64,000 bases of DNA from Promicromonospora iranensis (GTDB lineage Bacteria; Actinomycetota; Actinomycetes; Actinomycetales; Cellulomonadaceae): positions 372,001 through 436,000 of the forward strand of contig NZ_JAJQMN010000003.1 in the NCBI RefSeq assembly GCF_028994775.1. The letters are read 5' to 3'. Below, in pieces: positions 33,707-45,681 of the stretch; positions within the stretch are counted from its first letter, which is position 1; each line of letters opens with the position of its first letter. The notes below the pieces were generated by a model. That model ran no database searches, had not been told where the DNA came from, and saw only the letters and a program-made list of their open reading frames with translations. Position numbers and translations under genes: made by a program.

Positions 33707-35293
33707 TCAGCCGGCTCGGCAGGACACGTCCCGCCGCGGCATCTCACCCTCGACCAGGTAGGTCGTCCCGACGTTCAGCGCACAAGCGTTGCCGCCGAGC
33801 ACGTAGACGCCGTGGCCGCTGCCGTCGACGGTCACCAGCCGGGACCGGTCGCCGAACTTCTCGTGCAGCCGCTCACCACCGGCCACCGGGGTGACCGGGT
33901 CCCGACGGTTCTGCAGGATCAGCACGTTGCGCGCACCCTCGTCGGCGATCTGCACGGGCGGCTCGATCGGCTCGGTCCAGTAGGCGCAGGGCAGGATGTT
34001 GGCCGACGCCGCACCGAACAGCGGGAACTTCTTGCGGTCCTCGGCCACAGCCGTGCGGTAGGTGCTGACGTCCTCGGGCCACTCGACGTCGTTGCAGGTG
34101 GTGGCAAGGAACACCGACAGGGCGTTGGAGAGCGGCGACGCCTCGGTGTCTGCGGCGACCGGCGCCGGGCTGTCGAAGAGGTCCGTGTCGAGCAGGCTCC
34201 GGGCGGCCGCGGCGTCGCCGTCCCGCAGGGCCTGCCAGGTCTGCGCGGTCCGGCCGTAGGTCCGCTCGCTGTAGAGCCCGCCGAAGACGACCTGGCGGAA
34301 CAGTGCGCCGTCGACCCCCTGCACGGGGACGCGGTCCAGGCGCTCGGCGGTCTCGAGGTAGGCGGCCCGCACCTGCGCCGGCGTCCGGCCCAGGCCGTAG
34401 GCGGCGTGCCGCTCGGCCGCCCACCTCGCGAAGTCGGGGAACGTCTGCTCCATGCCCAGGGCGAACCTGCGCAGGCCCTTCTGGTCGAGGTGCGTGTCGC
34501 CCACGTTGCTGTCGAGCACCACCCGGTCGACCGACTCGGGGAACATGGAGGCGTACGCGGCGCCCAGCGCGGAACCGTAGGAGTAGCCCAGGAAGCTGGC
34601 CTTCTCCTCACCCAGCGCCGCCCGGACGCTGTCCAGGTCACGGGCCATGTTGGCCGTCGACACGTGCCGGAGCAGACCGTTCTCGTCGTTGGCGGCGCAC
34701 TGCTCGGCCGCTGCCTCGACGACCTTCGCATGCTCGACGACCGCGGCGTCGTCGGCCGCGAACGGGGGGATGTTGCTGAAGTAGTCGCCGCCGGCCGCGA
34801 ACCCGCAGTCCAGCCGGGTCGAGTGGCCCACCCCCCGGGTGTCCATCCCGATCAGGTCGTAGGCGTCCAGGACGCTGCCGGGCAGGCCCTGGGAGGCCAG
34901 GAGCGTCGGCTGGGTGAGCCCGGACCCGCCGGGTCCGCCCGGGTTGAGCAGCAGCACGCCGCGTCGCGCGGCCGGGTTCTCGCTGGCCATCCGGGAGAGC
35001 TGGAGCTCGATCTGCTCGCCGTCCGGGTCGGAGTAGTCCAGCGGTACCGGGATCGTGGCGCAGGTCAGGACGTAGGATGCGGCCTCGGTGGCGACGTCCT
35101 CGGGGCACGGGCCCCACTCGACCTGCGCGGCCTGCTCGGCACCGGACCGGGCGCCGGGCTCGGCGCCCTCCGGCCGGACGTCGGCAGCCGCCGGCACCGC
35201 GAGTGCGCCGGCCAGGCCCAGCACGGCCAGCAGGGCGACGCCCCGGCAGCGAGTCGGTGACGGATGTGGGGACCTGAAGTGGATTCGCTTCAT
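33707..35293 (-). CDS. Secreted S33-family tripeptidyl aminopeptidase (alpha/beta hydrolase)
   Basis: A 528-residue exported peptidase. A signal peptide (about 1-37, ending VPAAADVRP) precedes the mature alpha/beta hydrolase. The oxyanion region is LLLNPGGPGGSG, the nucleophile is Ser238 in LGYSYGSALGA, and the catalytic His is in GSGHGVYVLG near the end; a TAP C-terminal lid domain lies between. It resembles Streptomyces SlpD/SlpE and Tap enzymes, which remove tripeptides from exported proteins. ATG 35293 has a GGTGGGG ribosome site. It may feed peptides to the cell from secreted or cell-wall material. Confidence 0.9.
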   Translation of the reverse strand: MKRIHFRSPHPSPTRCRGVALLAVLGLAGALAVPAAADVRPEGAEPGARSGAEQAAQVEWGPCPEDVATEAASYVLTCATIPVPLDYSDPDGEQIELQLSRMASENPAARRGVLLLNPGGPGGSGLTQPTLLASQGLPGSVLDAYDLIGMDTRGVGHSTRLDCGFAAGGDYFSNIPPFAADDAAVVEHAKVVEAAAEQCAANDENGLLRHVSTANMARDLDSVRAALGEEKASFLGYSYGSALGAAYASMFPESVDRVVLDSNVGDTHLDQKGLRRFALGMEQTFPDFARWAAERHAAYGLGRTPAQVRAAYLETAERLDRVPVQGVDGALFRQVVFGGLYSERTYGRTAQTWQALRDGDAAAARSLLDTDLFDSPAPVAADTEASPLSNALSVFLATTCNDVEWPEDVSTYRTAVAEDRKKFPLFGAASANILPCAYWTEPIEPPVQIADEGARNVLILQNRRDPVTPVAGGERLHEKFGDRSRLVTVDGSGHGVYVLGGNACALNVGTTYLVEGEMPRRDVSCRAG

Positions 35294-35383
35294 GTCCCCA
35301 CCCTCGGACGGCGCGGCCGCGCCGGTAAGTGTCACCTATCACCACTGTGCCCGGAGGAATGCCCGGCCGGGGGATGACAGATG

Positions 35384-37264
35384 TCACTCCCGCCGCAGGA
35401 CGGGCTCCAGCGCCGTCAGCACTGCCGGGTCCTCGATGGTCGACGGCACCTGCGGGTGCTCGCCGTCGGCCAGCTGACGCATGGTGCGCCGCAGGATCTT
35501 GCCCGAACGGGTCTTCGGCAGCCCGGCGACCACCTGGACGTCCTTGAACGCCGCGACCGGACCGATCTCCTCGCGGACCGCCGCGACCAGCTCCGCCGCC
35601 ACACCCTCGGGGTCGGCGCCCGCCTTGAGCACCACGAACCCGCGCGGGACCTGACCCTTGAGGGCGTCGGCGGCGCCGATGACCGCGCACTCCGCCACGG
35701 CGGGGTGCGCTGCGAGCACACCCTCGATGGCCCCGGTGGACAGGCGGTGCCCCGCCACGTTGATGACGTCGTCGGTCCGTCCCATGACGTACACGTACCC
35801 GTCGTCGTCCACATAGCCGCCGTCGCCGGAAAGGTAGTAGCCGTCGTACGCGGTGAGGTACGACGCCACGTACCGTGCGTCGTCGCGCCACAGCGTCTGC
35901 AGGGTGCCGGGCGGCAGCGGCAGCCGGATCGCGAGGCTCCCCTCCTGCCCGGGCGCCGCGACGGTGCCGTCCGGGAGCAGCACCTGCACGTCGAAGCCAG
36001 GCACCGGGACCGACGGTGACCCGGGCCTGGTCGGCATGGGGTCGAGCCCGCGCAGGTTGGCGACGACCGCCCACCCGGTCTCGGTCTGCCACCAGTGGTC
36101 GATCACCGGCACACCGAGCACGTGTCCCGCCCACTCGTACGTACCGGGGTCGAGCCGCTCCCCCGCGAGGAACAGGTGCCGCAGGGACGACGTGTCGTGG
36201 CCGGCCAGGAGAACCCCCTCGGGGTCCTCCTTCTTGATGGCCCGGATCGCCGTCGGCGCGGTGAACAGCGCCTCGACGCCGTGCTCGGCGACCACCCTCC
36301 AGAAGGCCCCCGCGTCCGGCGTGCCCACCGGCTTGCCCTCGTACAGCACGGAGGTCGCGCCCGCGATCAGCGGCCCGTAGACGATGTACGAGTGGCCCAC
36401 CACCCAGCCGACGTCCGACGCCGTCCACCAGACCTGACCTGCCCCGATGTCGTAGACATTGCGCATTGACCAGGCCAGCGCGACGGCGTGGCCGCCGTTG
36501 TCGCGCAGGATCCCCTTGGGCTTCCCCGTGGTGCCCGACGTGTACAAGATGTAGAGCGGGTCCGTCGCCCCGACCTCGGCGCAGGGCGCGGGATTGGTGC
36601 GTCCGGCGTGCATGGCGGTGGCCCAGTCCAGGTCCCGCCCCTCGACGAGCGTCGCGGCGGCCTGCGGTCGCTGGAGCACCACGCACGATGCCGGCTCGTG
36701 GTCGGCCAGCTCCAGGGCCTTGTCGAGCAGCGGCTTGTACTCCACCACCCGGGTCGGCTCGATGCCGCAGGACGCCGAGACCACCACCTTCGGTTGCGCG
36801 TCGTCGATCCGCAGTGCCAGCTCGTTCGCGGCGAACCCGCCGAACACCACGGAGTGCACCGCGCCCAGCCGGGCGCAGGCCAGCATCGCGACGACGGCCT
36901 CCGGCACCATCGGCATGTAGATCACCACGCGGTCGCCCTGCCCGACGCCGAGGTCGCGCAGGGCGCCGGCGAACGCCGCGACGTCCTGCAGCAGCGTCGC
37001 ATAGGTGATCGTCCGGGATCTGCCGGTGACCGGACTGTCGTAGATGAGCGCCGCCTGATCGCCCCGGCCCGCGATCACATGCCGGTCGAGAGCGTTGTAG
37101 CAGGTGTTCAGCCTGCCGTCGGGGAACCAGCGGTAGAACGGCGGACTGTCGGCGTCGAGCACCCGGGTGGGCTTGCGGAACCAGGAGACAAGAGCGGCCT
37201 GCTCGCCCCAGAACCCCTCGGGATCCCTGAGGCTGCGCCGGTAGACGTCCGCGTAGTCGGCCAT
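35384..37264 (-). CDS. prpE: Propionyl-CoA synthetase (acyl-CoA ligase of the AMP-forming family)
   Basis: A 626-residue adenylate-forming enzyme. It has ADYADVYRRSLRDPEGFW at the N-terminus, the P-loop region LYILYTSGTTGKPKGILRDN, the PrpE-specific SASCGIEPTRVVEYKPLLDK, WWQTETGW, the hinge YVMGRTDDVINVAGHRLSTG and the C-terminal lysine region PKTRSGKILRRTMR, which is the usual acetylation-controlled catalytic Lys. PrpE-type enzymes activate propionate to propionyl-CoA, with some activity on acetate. It may use acids brought in by the symporter at 1-3 kb. No methylcitrate-cycle genes are present in the window. Confidence 0.9.
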   Translation of the reverse strand: MADYADVYRRSLRDPEGFWGEQAALVSWFRKPTRVLDADSPPFYRWFPDGRLNTCYNALDRHVIAGRGDQAALIYDSPVTGRSRTITYATLLQDVAAFAGALRDLGVGQGDRVVIYMPMVPEAVVAMLACARLGAVHSVVFGGFAANELALRIDDAQPKVVVSASCGIEPTRVVEYKPLLDKALELADHEPASCVVLQRPQAAATLVEGRDLDWATAMHAGRTNPAPCAEVGATDPLYILYTSGTTGKPKGILRDNGGHAVALAWSMRNVYDIGAGQVWWTASDVGWVVGHSYIVYGPLIAGATSVLYEGKPVGTPDAGAFWRVVAEHGVEALFTAPTAIRAIKKEDPEGVLLAGHDTSSLRHLFLAGERLDPGTYEWAGHVLGVPVIDHWWQTETGWAVVANLRGLDPMPTRPGSPSVPVPGFDVQVLLPDGTVAAPGQEGSLAIRLPLPPGTLQTLWRDDARYVASYLTAYDGYYLSGDGGYVDDDGYVYVMGRTDDVINVAGHRLSTGAIEGVLAAHPAVAECAVIGAADALKGQVPRGFVVLKAGADPEGVAAELVAAVREEIGPVAAFKDVQVVAGLPKTRSGKILRRTMRQLADGEHPQVPSTIEDPAVLTALEPVLRRE

Positions 37265-37374
37265 GTGATGCCCTTCCGCTCCGGCTCACGGACCTCGGTG
37301 TCCGCGCCGTTGTCAGTGTGCCTCGGGCGCGGGGCGCCGTCGAGCGACGGGGCCGGAGCGCACTCGGTCACGCT

Positions 37375-38112
37375 TCACAGGAGCCGGGCGAGCTCCTCGG
37401 CGTGCTCCGTGGTCCAGGCTGCTTGCTGCCGCACGGCGTCGGGTACACCGAGCTCGGCGAGCCGCACCATCGCTGGTTCACCGGCCCGGGCACCCGCGTC
37501 GATGCCGTCCGCGCACCGGTGCTGCCACCAGAGCGCCGTCGGCACGAGCTCGGACCGGTCCAAGGGCCCGTAGGCGTCGCACACCGTCGTGAGGGCGCGC
37601 GCCGCCCGGCCGACGTCGGTGGCGGGCCCCAGCGGGACGAACTGCCAGACCAGGTGGGCCACGTCCTCGATCCGCCGGCCCGGGCCGGCGATGTCCCAGT
37701 CGACGAACGCGACCGGCACGACGCCGCTCGCCCCGTGCCGGAACACCGTGTTGCGCGGGTCGATGTCGTGATGGCACACGACCTCCGAGTCTCCGGCGAG
37801 CGCGGTGCCGGCGGTCAGGTCGTGCAGCTCGCGTACTAGCCGGGCGAGCGCGGCCAGGCAGGACGGCTTGGCCGCTGCCCGCCGGACCCCGTCATCGGCG
37901 CCGCTGAGGCCGTCAAGGTAGCTGAGCACCTCGGTCGCGGGCGGCTCGACCCGCAGGAGCCGGGGCGCGCCGCTCCAGCCCTGCTCCGCGAGGTACCGCA
38001 GCAGCTCATGCACGTACTCGTGCCGCTCAGGCATCGAGCGGTGCACCTCGGCGCCCCGCCGCGTCACGGTCGAGACGAACCCTCCGGACAGGACCTGGTC
38101 GTCGTGCTGCAC
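37375..38112 (-). CDS. Aminoglycoside-phosphotransferase-fold kinase (APH family)
   Basis: A 245-residue protein with the C-terminal part of the APH/choline-kinase fold: catalytic loop VVCHHDIDPRNTVF (HxDxxxxN) and the metal motif VAFVDWDIAGPG. The N-terminal part (TEVLSYLDGLSGAD) is short and lacks a normal glycine-rich nucleotide loop, so this is a small APH-like member. Such proteins phosphorylate aminoglycosides, sugars or choline; assignment as a resistance gene would not be justified. GTG 38112 is the likely start. It is 31 bp from the HNH gene stop. Confidence 0.8.
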   Translation of the reverse strand: MQHDDQVLSGGFVSTVTRRGAEVHRSMPERHEYVHELLRYLAEQGWSGAPRLLRVEPPATEVLSYLDGLSGADDGVRRAAAKPSCLAALARLVRELHDLTAGTALAGDSEVVCHHDIDPRNTVFRHGASGVVPVAFVDWDIAGPGRRIEDVAHLVWQFVPLGPATDVGRAARALTTVCDAYGPLDRSELVPTALWWQHRCADGIDAGARAGEPAMVRLAELGVPDAVRQQAAWTTEHAEELARLL

Positions 38113-38143
38113 CGCCCCAGTGTCTCGTGAGCAGCTGCCGACG

Positions 38144-40087
<1,944 letters not shown>

Positions 40088-40213
40088 GCCATCAATCTAT
40101 GGCACACCTGTTCGTATCGCTCGTCGAACGAGCCCTCTCCGCCCACAGCAGAACCAGCAGCAGAACCGACATCGCAGCATCCACCCACCACCAGGAGCGC
40201 GTCGACCCGGCAG

Positions 40214-40223
40214 CCCCCCCCCC
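40214..40223. repeat. Ten-base C homopolymer in an intergenic region
   Basis: A run of 10 C in the 234-bp gap between the HNH and lipoprotein genes. It is not within a predicted gene. Such tracts are prone to slippage and to sequencing error. Confidence 0.55.
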
Positions 40224-40321
40224 GCGCCGACGCGCAGCTCGACGCCATGGCCAGTGATCACGGCCGCACTGCAGGTTCGGCAGCCTTGCAAGCGCCGTCG
40301 CCATGACGACACATGCCGGGT

Positions 40322-40975
40322 ATGAACCTGCTACGAGCACCAGGTCAGCTCCTCGGCGTCGGGCTGGCCGGCGCGCTGCTGCTCGGTACCTGCGCATGCG
40401 CGGACCGGGCCGGCTCGGCGTCGGGCAGCAGCGCACCCCAGGGCGGGTCGCCGGCGACCGCGCCGCCCACTCCAGTGGCGTCGGGTCCGGTGACCGCCGT
40501 CACGACGGTCCTCCAAGAGGGTGACGGACCGCCCGAGCTCTGCCTGGGCGGAGTGGCCGAGTCGTTCCCGCCCCAGTGCGGCGGTCCGGAGATCGCCGGG
40601 TGGGACTGGGACGCCGTCGACGCTGACTCGGCACAGGGCACCACCTGGGGCGAGTACACAGTGGAGGGCACCTGGGACGGCGAGATCTTCCACCTCACCG
40701 AGGCCACGGCCCCGACGGACCCGCCCGCGCTCCCGCACGACCCCCGGCTCGATCCGGACAACGCGGGAGCAGTCGGCGACGACACGTCGGAGCCTGAGGC
40801 GCAGAAGCTCCAGGACGAGGTGTACGGCGACCTCGGCGGCCTCGGCGGCTGGATCGAGAACGGCTACGTCTGGGCGACCGTCATCTACGACGACGGCAGC
40901 ATCCAGCGCTACGCCGACGGCAAGTACGGCGCCGACACGGTCGCCGTGCAGTCGGCACTACAGGACGTCGAGTAG
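40322..40975 (+). CDS. Putative lipoprotein, function unknown
   Basis: A 217-residue protein with a basic N-terminus, a hydrophobic segment and a lipobox-like LLLGTCACAD, so it is probably a surface lipoprotein. A Ser/Ala/Pro/Thr-rich linker (about 25-60) precedes a compact globular part of about 150 residues with two Cys (GGVAESFPPQCGGPEIAGW). No known family. The start could be the ATG at 40313 or at 40322; neither has a strong ribosome site. Codon use is normal, though the 3' flank is AT-richer. Confidence 0.65.
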   Translation: MNLLRAPGQLLGVGLAGALLLGTCACADRAGSASGSSAPQGGSPATAPPTPVASGPVTAVTTVLQEGDGPPELCLGGVAESFPPQCGGPEIAGWDWDAVDADSAQGTTWGEYTVEGTWDGEIFHLTEATAPTDPPALPHDPRLDPDNAGAVGDDTSEPEAQKLQDEVYGDLGGLGGWIENGYVWATVIYDDGSIQRYADGKYGADTVAVQSALQDVE

Positions 40976-41252
40976 CCGCCACGAGCCCGCCGCCCGCGAC
41001 CCCCGCCGAAGCGACAATCCCGGCAATAGCGACACATTACTCACCGGAGTCGCAGAATTGCATAAATGGCGCCTGATGGGCAAGAAAATGCACGACATCA
41101 ACGAACGATGAATGCCGACTTTTATCTATGTCATTTACCTTGACGCGCCACAAAGCCACTGGCAGGCTCTCTCCCCCAACGAGTTGAGCGATCATCGGAA
41201 GAACGTGAGCTGATCAGCCCGGCCCGAACTGACGACAGAAGGTAGCAGGCTT

Positions 41253-41441
41253 ATGGGCGACGGGATCGCCACGGGCGTCTTGGTGAGGGTCACCGGGGCG
41301 TCAAGCACCGAACGAGGCACAGAGGGCATCGTGAAGACCGTCCGACCGGGGTGGGCCGGCAAGGAGGCCGTGCTGGTGGTCGCAGGCGTCCTGCGGTCAC
41401 GAGAGGTGGCCATACCGGTTTCGGACCTGTCGAAGAAGTAG
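41253..41441 (+). CDS. Short hypothetical protein near ssrA
   Basis: A 62-residue soluble, basic protein (VRVTGASSTERGTEGIVKTV in the middle). It is preceded by AGAAGG 10 bases before its ATG. It lies between an AT-richer 277-bp gap and the ssrA terminator. It may be a small regulatory protein or a remnant of an element inserted at ssrA. No family recognised; moderate doubt that it is expressed. Confidence 0.45.
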   Translation: MGDGIATGVLVRVTGASSTERGTEGIVKTVRPGWAGKEAVLVVAGVLRSREVAIPVSDLSKK

Positions 41442-41485
41442 ATCGCGCGAAGCAGTAGGCCGCGCAGAGTTGCGCCCCACACAAC

Positions 41486-41517
41486 AGCAGGCCCGCCTCC
41501 GAAGAGGCGGGCCTGCT
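41486..41517 (-). terminator. Intrinsic terminator of ssrA
   Basis: A perfect 14-bp stem (arms 41486-41499 and 41504-41517, AGCAGGCCCGCCTC) with a 4-base loop (TTCG on the minus strand) lies 8 bases past the 3' end of ssrA and is followed on that strand by GTTGTGTG, a weak U-rich tail. Confidence 0.88.
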
Positions 41518-41525
41518 CACACAGG

Positions 41526-41893
41526 GGTGGAGCTGCCGGGAATCGAACCCGGGTCCGGTGACGCTTTTCGAGTACTTCTCCGGGCGCAGTCTGCTATGGA
41601 TTTTCTCGGCCCCCGCACTCGCGCAGACACGTTCGCGGACAGGCCCAGTCATCTGAGTGTTCCCGCAGCCCCGATGACGAGAGCTACGAGCAGTGGCTTC
41701 CTAGATGACGCCGGCTACTGGGACGGAAGCATTTCCCAGGCCGACGGAGTTCGGGCTCGCTCAGGCGGCGAGGGCGAACTCGTTGCGCGAGTTATCGGCA
41801 ACTATGTGTTTGCAGACATCGTTTACGAGATAAGTCTGCATCCTCGGCCCGCTTCTCCTCGAAGCACGACCACCGTCGAAACCGATCAGCCCC
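41526..41893 (-). ncRNA. ssrA: tmRNA (transfer-messenger RNA)
   Basis: About 368 nt. The 5' end GGGGCTG (41887-41893) pairs with CAGCTCC at the 3' end (41529-41535), and the T-arm GGTTCGATTCC is intact next to it, which forms the tRNA-like half. CCA is not fully encoded. The tag reading frame, 41761-41799, begins after TAGTT with GCC and encodes ADNSRNEFALAA followed by TGA; ALAA is the protease-recognition end seen in almost all tags. With SmpB it rescues stalled ribosomes. smpB lies immediately upstream on the same strand, the common actinobacterial layout. Confidence 0.96.
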
Positions 41894-41944
41894 TATGTTG
41901 TTGTCAACCGTCCCACCCGGGCTACGCCCGTGCGGAACATCTCC

Positions 41945-41973
41945 AGCCTACGCGACAACGCCGCAGACGGGAA
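41945..41973 (-). promoter_or_regulatory. Promoter candidate for ssrA
   Basis: On the minus strand TTCCCG (41968-41973) and TAGGCT (41945-41950) are separated by 17 bp. The start point would be about 45 bases before the mature 5' end, consistent with RNase P processing of a precursor. Confidence 0.45.
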
Positions 41974-42004
41974 CGTTATTTCCGTTACAGCCCGCCAGGA
42001 CCGG

Positions 42005-42481
42005 TCAGCGGAGCAGCTCCTTCTGCCGCATCGCACGCTGCGCCTCGCGCATGTCCTGCTGCTCGCGCAGGGTCTGGCGCTTGTCGTACTCCTTCTTACC
42101 GCGGGCCAGGGCGATCTCGACCTTGGCCCGGCCGTCCAGGAAGTACAGCGACAGCGGGATCAGGGTGTGCCCCTTCTCCCGTGACTTCGACTCCAGGCGG
42201 AGGATCTCCTCGCGGTGCAGCAGCAGCTTGCGCCGCCGCCGCGGCGCGTGGTTGTTCCACGTACCCTGGAAGTACGCCGGGATGTGCACGTTCTCGAGCC
42301 ACGCCTCACCACGGTCGATGTTGGCGTAGCCGTCGGTGAGGGACGCCCGCCCCATCCGCAGCGCCTTGACCTCGGTACCCGAGAGCACGAGTCCGGCCTC
42401 GAAGACGTCCTCGATCACGTAGTCATGACGGGCCTTCTTGTTGTTCGCCACGATCTTGCGCGGATCGTCCTTCTTGGCCAT
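42005..42481 (-). CDS. smpB: SsrA-binding protein SmpB
   Basis: A 158-residue RNA-binding protein with the family core [20 protein letters not shown] then [39 protein letters not shown], and the basic C-terminal tail [19 protein letters not shown] that reads the empty mRNA channel of the stalled ribosome. GGGAGACC precedes the ATG. It lies upstream of its partner RNA ssrA on the same strand. Confidence 0.97.
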   Translation of the reverse strand: MAKKDDPRKIVANNKKARHDYVIEDVFEAGLVLSGTEVKALRMGRASLTDGYANIDRGEAWLENVHIPAYFQGTWNNHAPRRRRKLLLHREEILRLESKSREKGHTLIPLSLYFLDGRAKVEIALARGKKEYDKRQTLREQQDMREAQRAMRQKELLR

Positions 42482-42571
42482 GGTCTCCCTCCGGGATCTG
42501 CTGGTGCGCCGTGCCCCGTGCGGGCAGCGCGACGTCCCAGTTTACGCGCCCGACCTCGGTGGACCAGGCTT

Positions 42572-43984
42572 TTACAGCCAGGTCATCGGGTCCACGGTCG
42601 AACCGTTGACGTACACCTCGAAGTGCAGGTGGCACGCGGTGGACGTACCGGTGGTGCCCGAGTAGCCGATCACCTGGCCCCGCGATACCTGCTGACCCGG
42701 CGACACGGCGAACGACGTGAGGTGGTTCGAGCTCGTCATCACGCTGCTGCCGCCCGACGAGTAGCCGTGGTTGATGAGCACCTGGTTGCCCAGGCCCTCC
42801 AGGAAGCGCGCGTAGAGCACCGTGCCGTCCGCGGGAGCCAGGATCGGCGTGCCGCAGTACGCACGGAAGTCCGTGCCCGCGTGCAGCCTGGAGTACTGCA
42901 GCACGGGGTGGAACCGCATGCCGTACGAGGAGGTGACAAAAGGGTTCGCCGTCGGGTAGCCGAGGAACGAGACGGTCCCGGTGCCCCCACCGGTGGAACC
43001 GCCACCGGACGACCCACCGGACGACGACCCACCGCCCGACGAGCCACCACCCGAGGATCCGCCGCTCGAGGACCCCTCCTTCGCCTCGCGCTCGGCCTGC
43101 TCCTGGGCGAGGCGCTCGTCACGCTCCCGCTGCTCGCGGATGATCCCCTTGAGGTCGGACTCGATCGAGCTGAGCTCCTGCTCGGTGGCCTGCATGTTCT
43201 CCATCGCGACGGACTTGCGCCGCTCGATGCGGGCCTTGAGCCGCTCCTGCTCCTCGATCAGACGCTCGATCTCCGCCTTGCGCTCGACGGCGGCCTGCTT
43301 GGCCTGCTCCTTCGACCGGACGTTCTCGTCCGCGAGGCGCTTGAGCTCCGTGACGACCTCACGGATGGCGGACAGCCGCGCCTGCAGGTTGCGGGCGGTC
43401 GCCTCGGCGTCCTGCAGCTCGGCGAGCGTGCGTGCCCGGATCCGCGCGGCCGACGACGACACCGAGTACCCGTCGATGAACTCCTTGGTGCTCTGCGCCC
43501 CGGTCACGAGGCCGATCGTGGAGGCGTTGCCCGCGCCGCGGAACTCCTCGCGGGCCATCTGCGCGATGTCGTCGCGCGCCCCGTCGACCTTGCCGGAACC
43601 GTCCTGGAGCTCCTGGCTGACCTTGGCCTCCTCCAGCTGGGCGTCGGCCAGGCGCTGGGCGAGGATCGCCGCCTCCCGCTCCGCCCGCTCCAGCTCTGCC
43701 TCCGCCTCGGCGAGCTCCGCCTCGGCGACCGGCAGCCGGCCCTCCACCTGGTTGAGCTCGAGCACCGCGTCGGCCAGCTGCGTGTCGGTGTGCTCCAGCT
43801 CGGACTCGAGGCTCTCGCGCTCCGCCTCCTTCGCCTGCTGCTCCCGCTCGGCGGCGGCACGGCGGTCGTCGAGGTCGTCCGCGTACACGGCGGTGGATCC
43901 GCCGAGCAGGAGGACGACCGCGAGCACGACGGCGACCGGTCCGCGGCGACGGACCCTGGACTGGAGGCTTCGGGGAGTCGGCAT
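42572..43984 (-). CDS. Murein hydrolase activator, M23 peptidase domain with coiled coil (EnvC/RipC-like)
   Basis: A 470-residue exported protein. After a signal peptide (about 1-35, VVLLLGGSTAVYADD) there is a long coiled coil (about 40-295, rich in Glu, Arg, Ala, Gln), a Gly/Ser linker (about 305-330) and a C-terminal LytM/M23 domain. The zinc ligands are visible as SRLHAGTDF (HxxxD) and ACHLHFEVY (HxH), so it may be an active endopeptidase. It is translationally coupled to ftsX (TGATG). Proteins with this architecture are switched on by FtsEX at the division site. Confidence 0.92.
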   Translation of the reverse strand: MPTPRSLQSRVRRRGPVAVVLAVVLLLGGSTAVYADDLDDRRAAAEREQQAKEAERESLESELEHTDTQLADAVLELNQVEGRLPVAEAELAEAEAELERAEREAAILAQRLADAQLEEAKVSQELQDGSGKVDGARDDIAQMAREEFRGAGNASTIGLVTGAQSTKEFIDGYSVSSSAARIRARTLAELQDAEATARNLQARLSAIREVVTELKRLADENVRSKEQAKQAAVERKAEIERLIEEQERLKARIERRKSVAMENMQATEQELSSIESDLKGIIREQRERDERLAQEQAEREAKEGSSSGGSSGGGSSGGGSSSGGSSGGGSTGGGTGTVSFLGYPTANPFVTSSYGMRFHPVLQYSRLHAGTDFRAYCGTPILAPADGTVLYARFLEGLGNQVLINHGYSSGGSSVMTSSNHLTSFAVSPGQQVSRGQVIGYSGTTGTSTACHLHFEVYVNGSTVDPMTWL

Positions 43985-44895
43985 CAGATCCTCGTGTACC
44001 GGTTCAGGGTGAAGAAGGACGAGAGAGCCGCCAGGGCGACGGCCATGACCACGAGCAGCGGCGCGACGCGGAGCACGTCGACCTCCGACACGTACGCCAC
44101 CCAGTCGACCGACCGTTCGAGCCAGTCGCTGACCATGAACCGCACGGCGAGCCAGAGCCCACCTCCGGCCAGCAGCGAACCCAGAACGGCCGCCAGCGCC
44201 CCTTCCAGCAGGAACGGGAGCTGGATGAACAGGTTGGACGCCCCCACCAGGCGCATGATCTCGGTCTCCTTGCGCCGCGAGACGGCGCTCAGCCGGATGG
44301 TGGTGGTGATCAGCAGCACCGCGGCCAGGAGCATGACGCCGGCCAGCCCGGCCGCGAGCAGGGTGGCGGCGTTGAGCGTGCGGAACAACGGTTCGAAGAC
44401 CGCCCGTTGGTCCTCCACGATCTCCACGCCGTCGCGCCCCGAGAGCACGTCGCTGACGACGGCGAACTGTTCGGCGTCCGACAGCTTGAGGCGCAGCGAG
44501 GCCTGCATGTCGTCCGCGGTCAGCTGCGTGCCCTGGTATCCGTCCGGGTAGCGCTCGCTGAACGCCTCGAACGCCTGCTCCTTCGACTCGAAGTAGACCT
44601 TGCTGACCTCGTCGGTCAGCTCGGTGTCGATGATCTGCCGCACGGCGTCCACCTGCGTGTCGGTGGCCTCGCCGCCGGCGCACGTCGGCACCACGGAGCC
44701 TTCCGGGCAGAGGAACACGGATACCTCGACGAGGTCGTACCAGTCGTCCTTGAGCTTGCCGATCTGGGCCTGCAGCAGGGCGGCCGCGCCGACAAACGTC
44801 AGCGACACGAACGTCACGAGCACCACGGCCACGACCATGGTGGTGTTCCGGCGCAGGCCCGAGAAGACCTCGCCCAGCACGAACTGGAAGCGCAC
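43984..44895 (-). CDS. ftsX: Cell-division protein FtsX
   Basis: A 303-residue membrane protein with four helices: about 20-42, then an extracellular domain (about 50-175) and three near the C-terminus (about 175-200, 225-250, 265-290). The N-terminus RFQFVLGEVFSGLRRNTTM and SAVSRRKETEIMRLVGASN, the membrane-proximal motif common to FtsX/MacB, are recognisable. It forms with FtsE an ABC complex that signals to peptidoglycan hydrolases at the septum, and here the hydrolase is encoded directly downstream. Confidence 0.95.
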   Translation of the reverse strand: MRFQFVLGEVFSGLRRNTTMVVAVVLVTFVSLTFVGAAALLQAQIGKLKDDWYDLVEVSVFLCPEGSVVPTCAGGEATDTQVDAVRQIIDTELTDEVSKVYFESKEQAFEAFSERYPDGYQGTQLTADDMQASLRLKLSDAEQFAVVSDVLSGRDGVEIVEDQRAVFEPLFRTLNAATLLAAGLAGVMLLAAVLLITTTIRLSAVSRRKETEIMRLVGASNLFIQLPFLLEGALAAVLGSLLAGGGLWLAVRFMVSDWLERSVDWVAYVSEVDVLRVAPLLVVMAVALAALSSFFTLNRYTRI

Positions 44896-44897
44896 GG

Positions 44898-45674
<777 letters not shown>

Positions 45675-45681
45675 GAGCCCG

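Noticed and set aside
32033-35260. 1075-codon plus-strand open frame opposite GH20 and the S33 peptidase
   Set aside because: Runs across two real genes and a terminator hairpin; composition is that of an antisense shadow.
34638-37289. 883-codon minus-strand frame over prpE and the S33 peptidase
   Set aside because: It is a different frame of the same strand as two well-supported genes; Arg/Gly/Ala-rich.
37375-38112. Aminoglycoside resistance gene
   Set aside because: Only the general APH-fold catalytic loop is seen; many such proteins act on other substrates, so resistance is not supported.
40092-40436. 114-codon minus-strand frame before the lipoprotein gene
   Set aside because: It overlaps the lipoprotein start, is Arg/Ala-rich, and crosses the C homopolymer; no ribosome site.
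41526-41560. A tRNA gene, suggested by the T-arm and acceptor sequence
   Set aside because: No D-arm or anticodon arm follows; the sequence is the 3' half of ssrA, whose tag frame and 5' acceptor strand are found 330 nt away.
42215-44551. 778-codon plus-strand open frame opposite the M23 peptidase and ftsX
   Set aside because: Leu/Arg/Gly-rich antisense of a coiled coil, no homology features.
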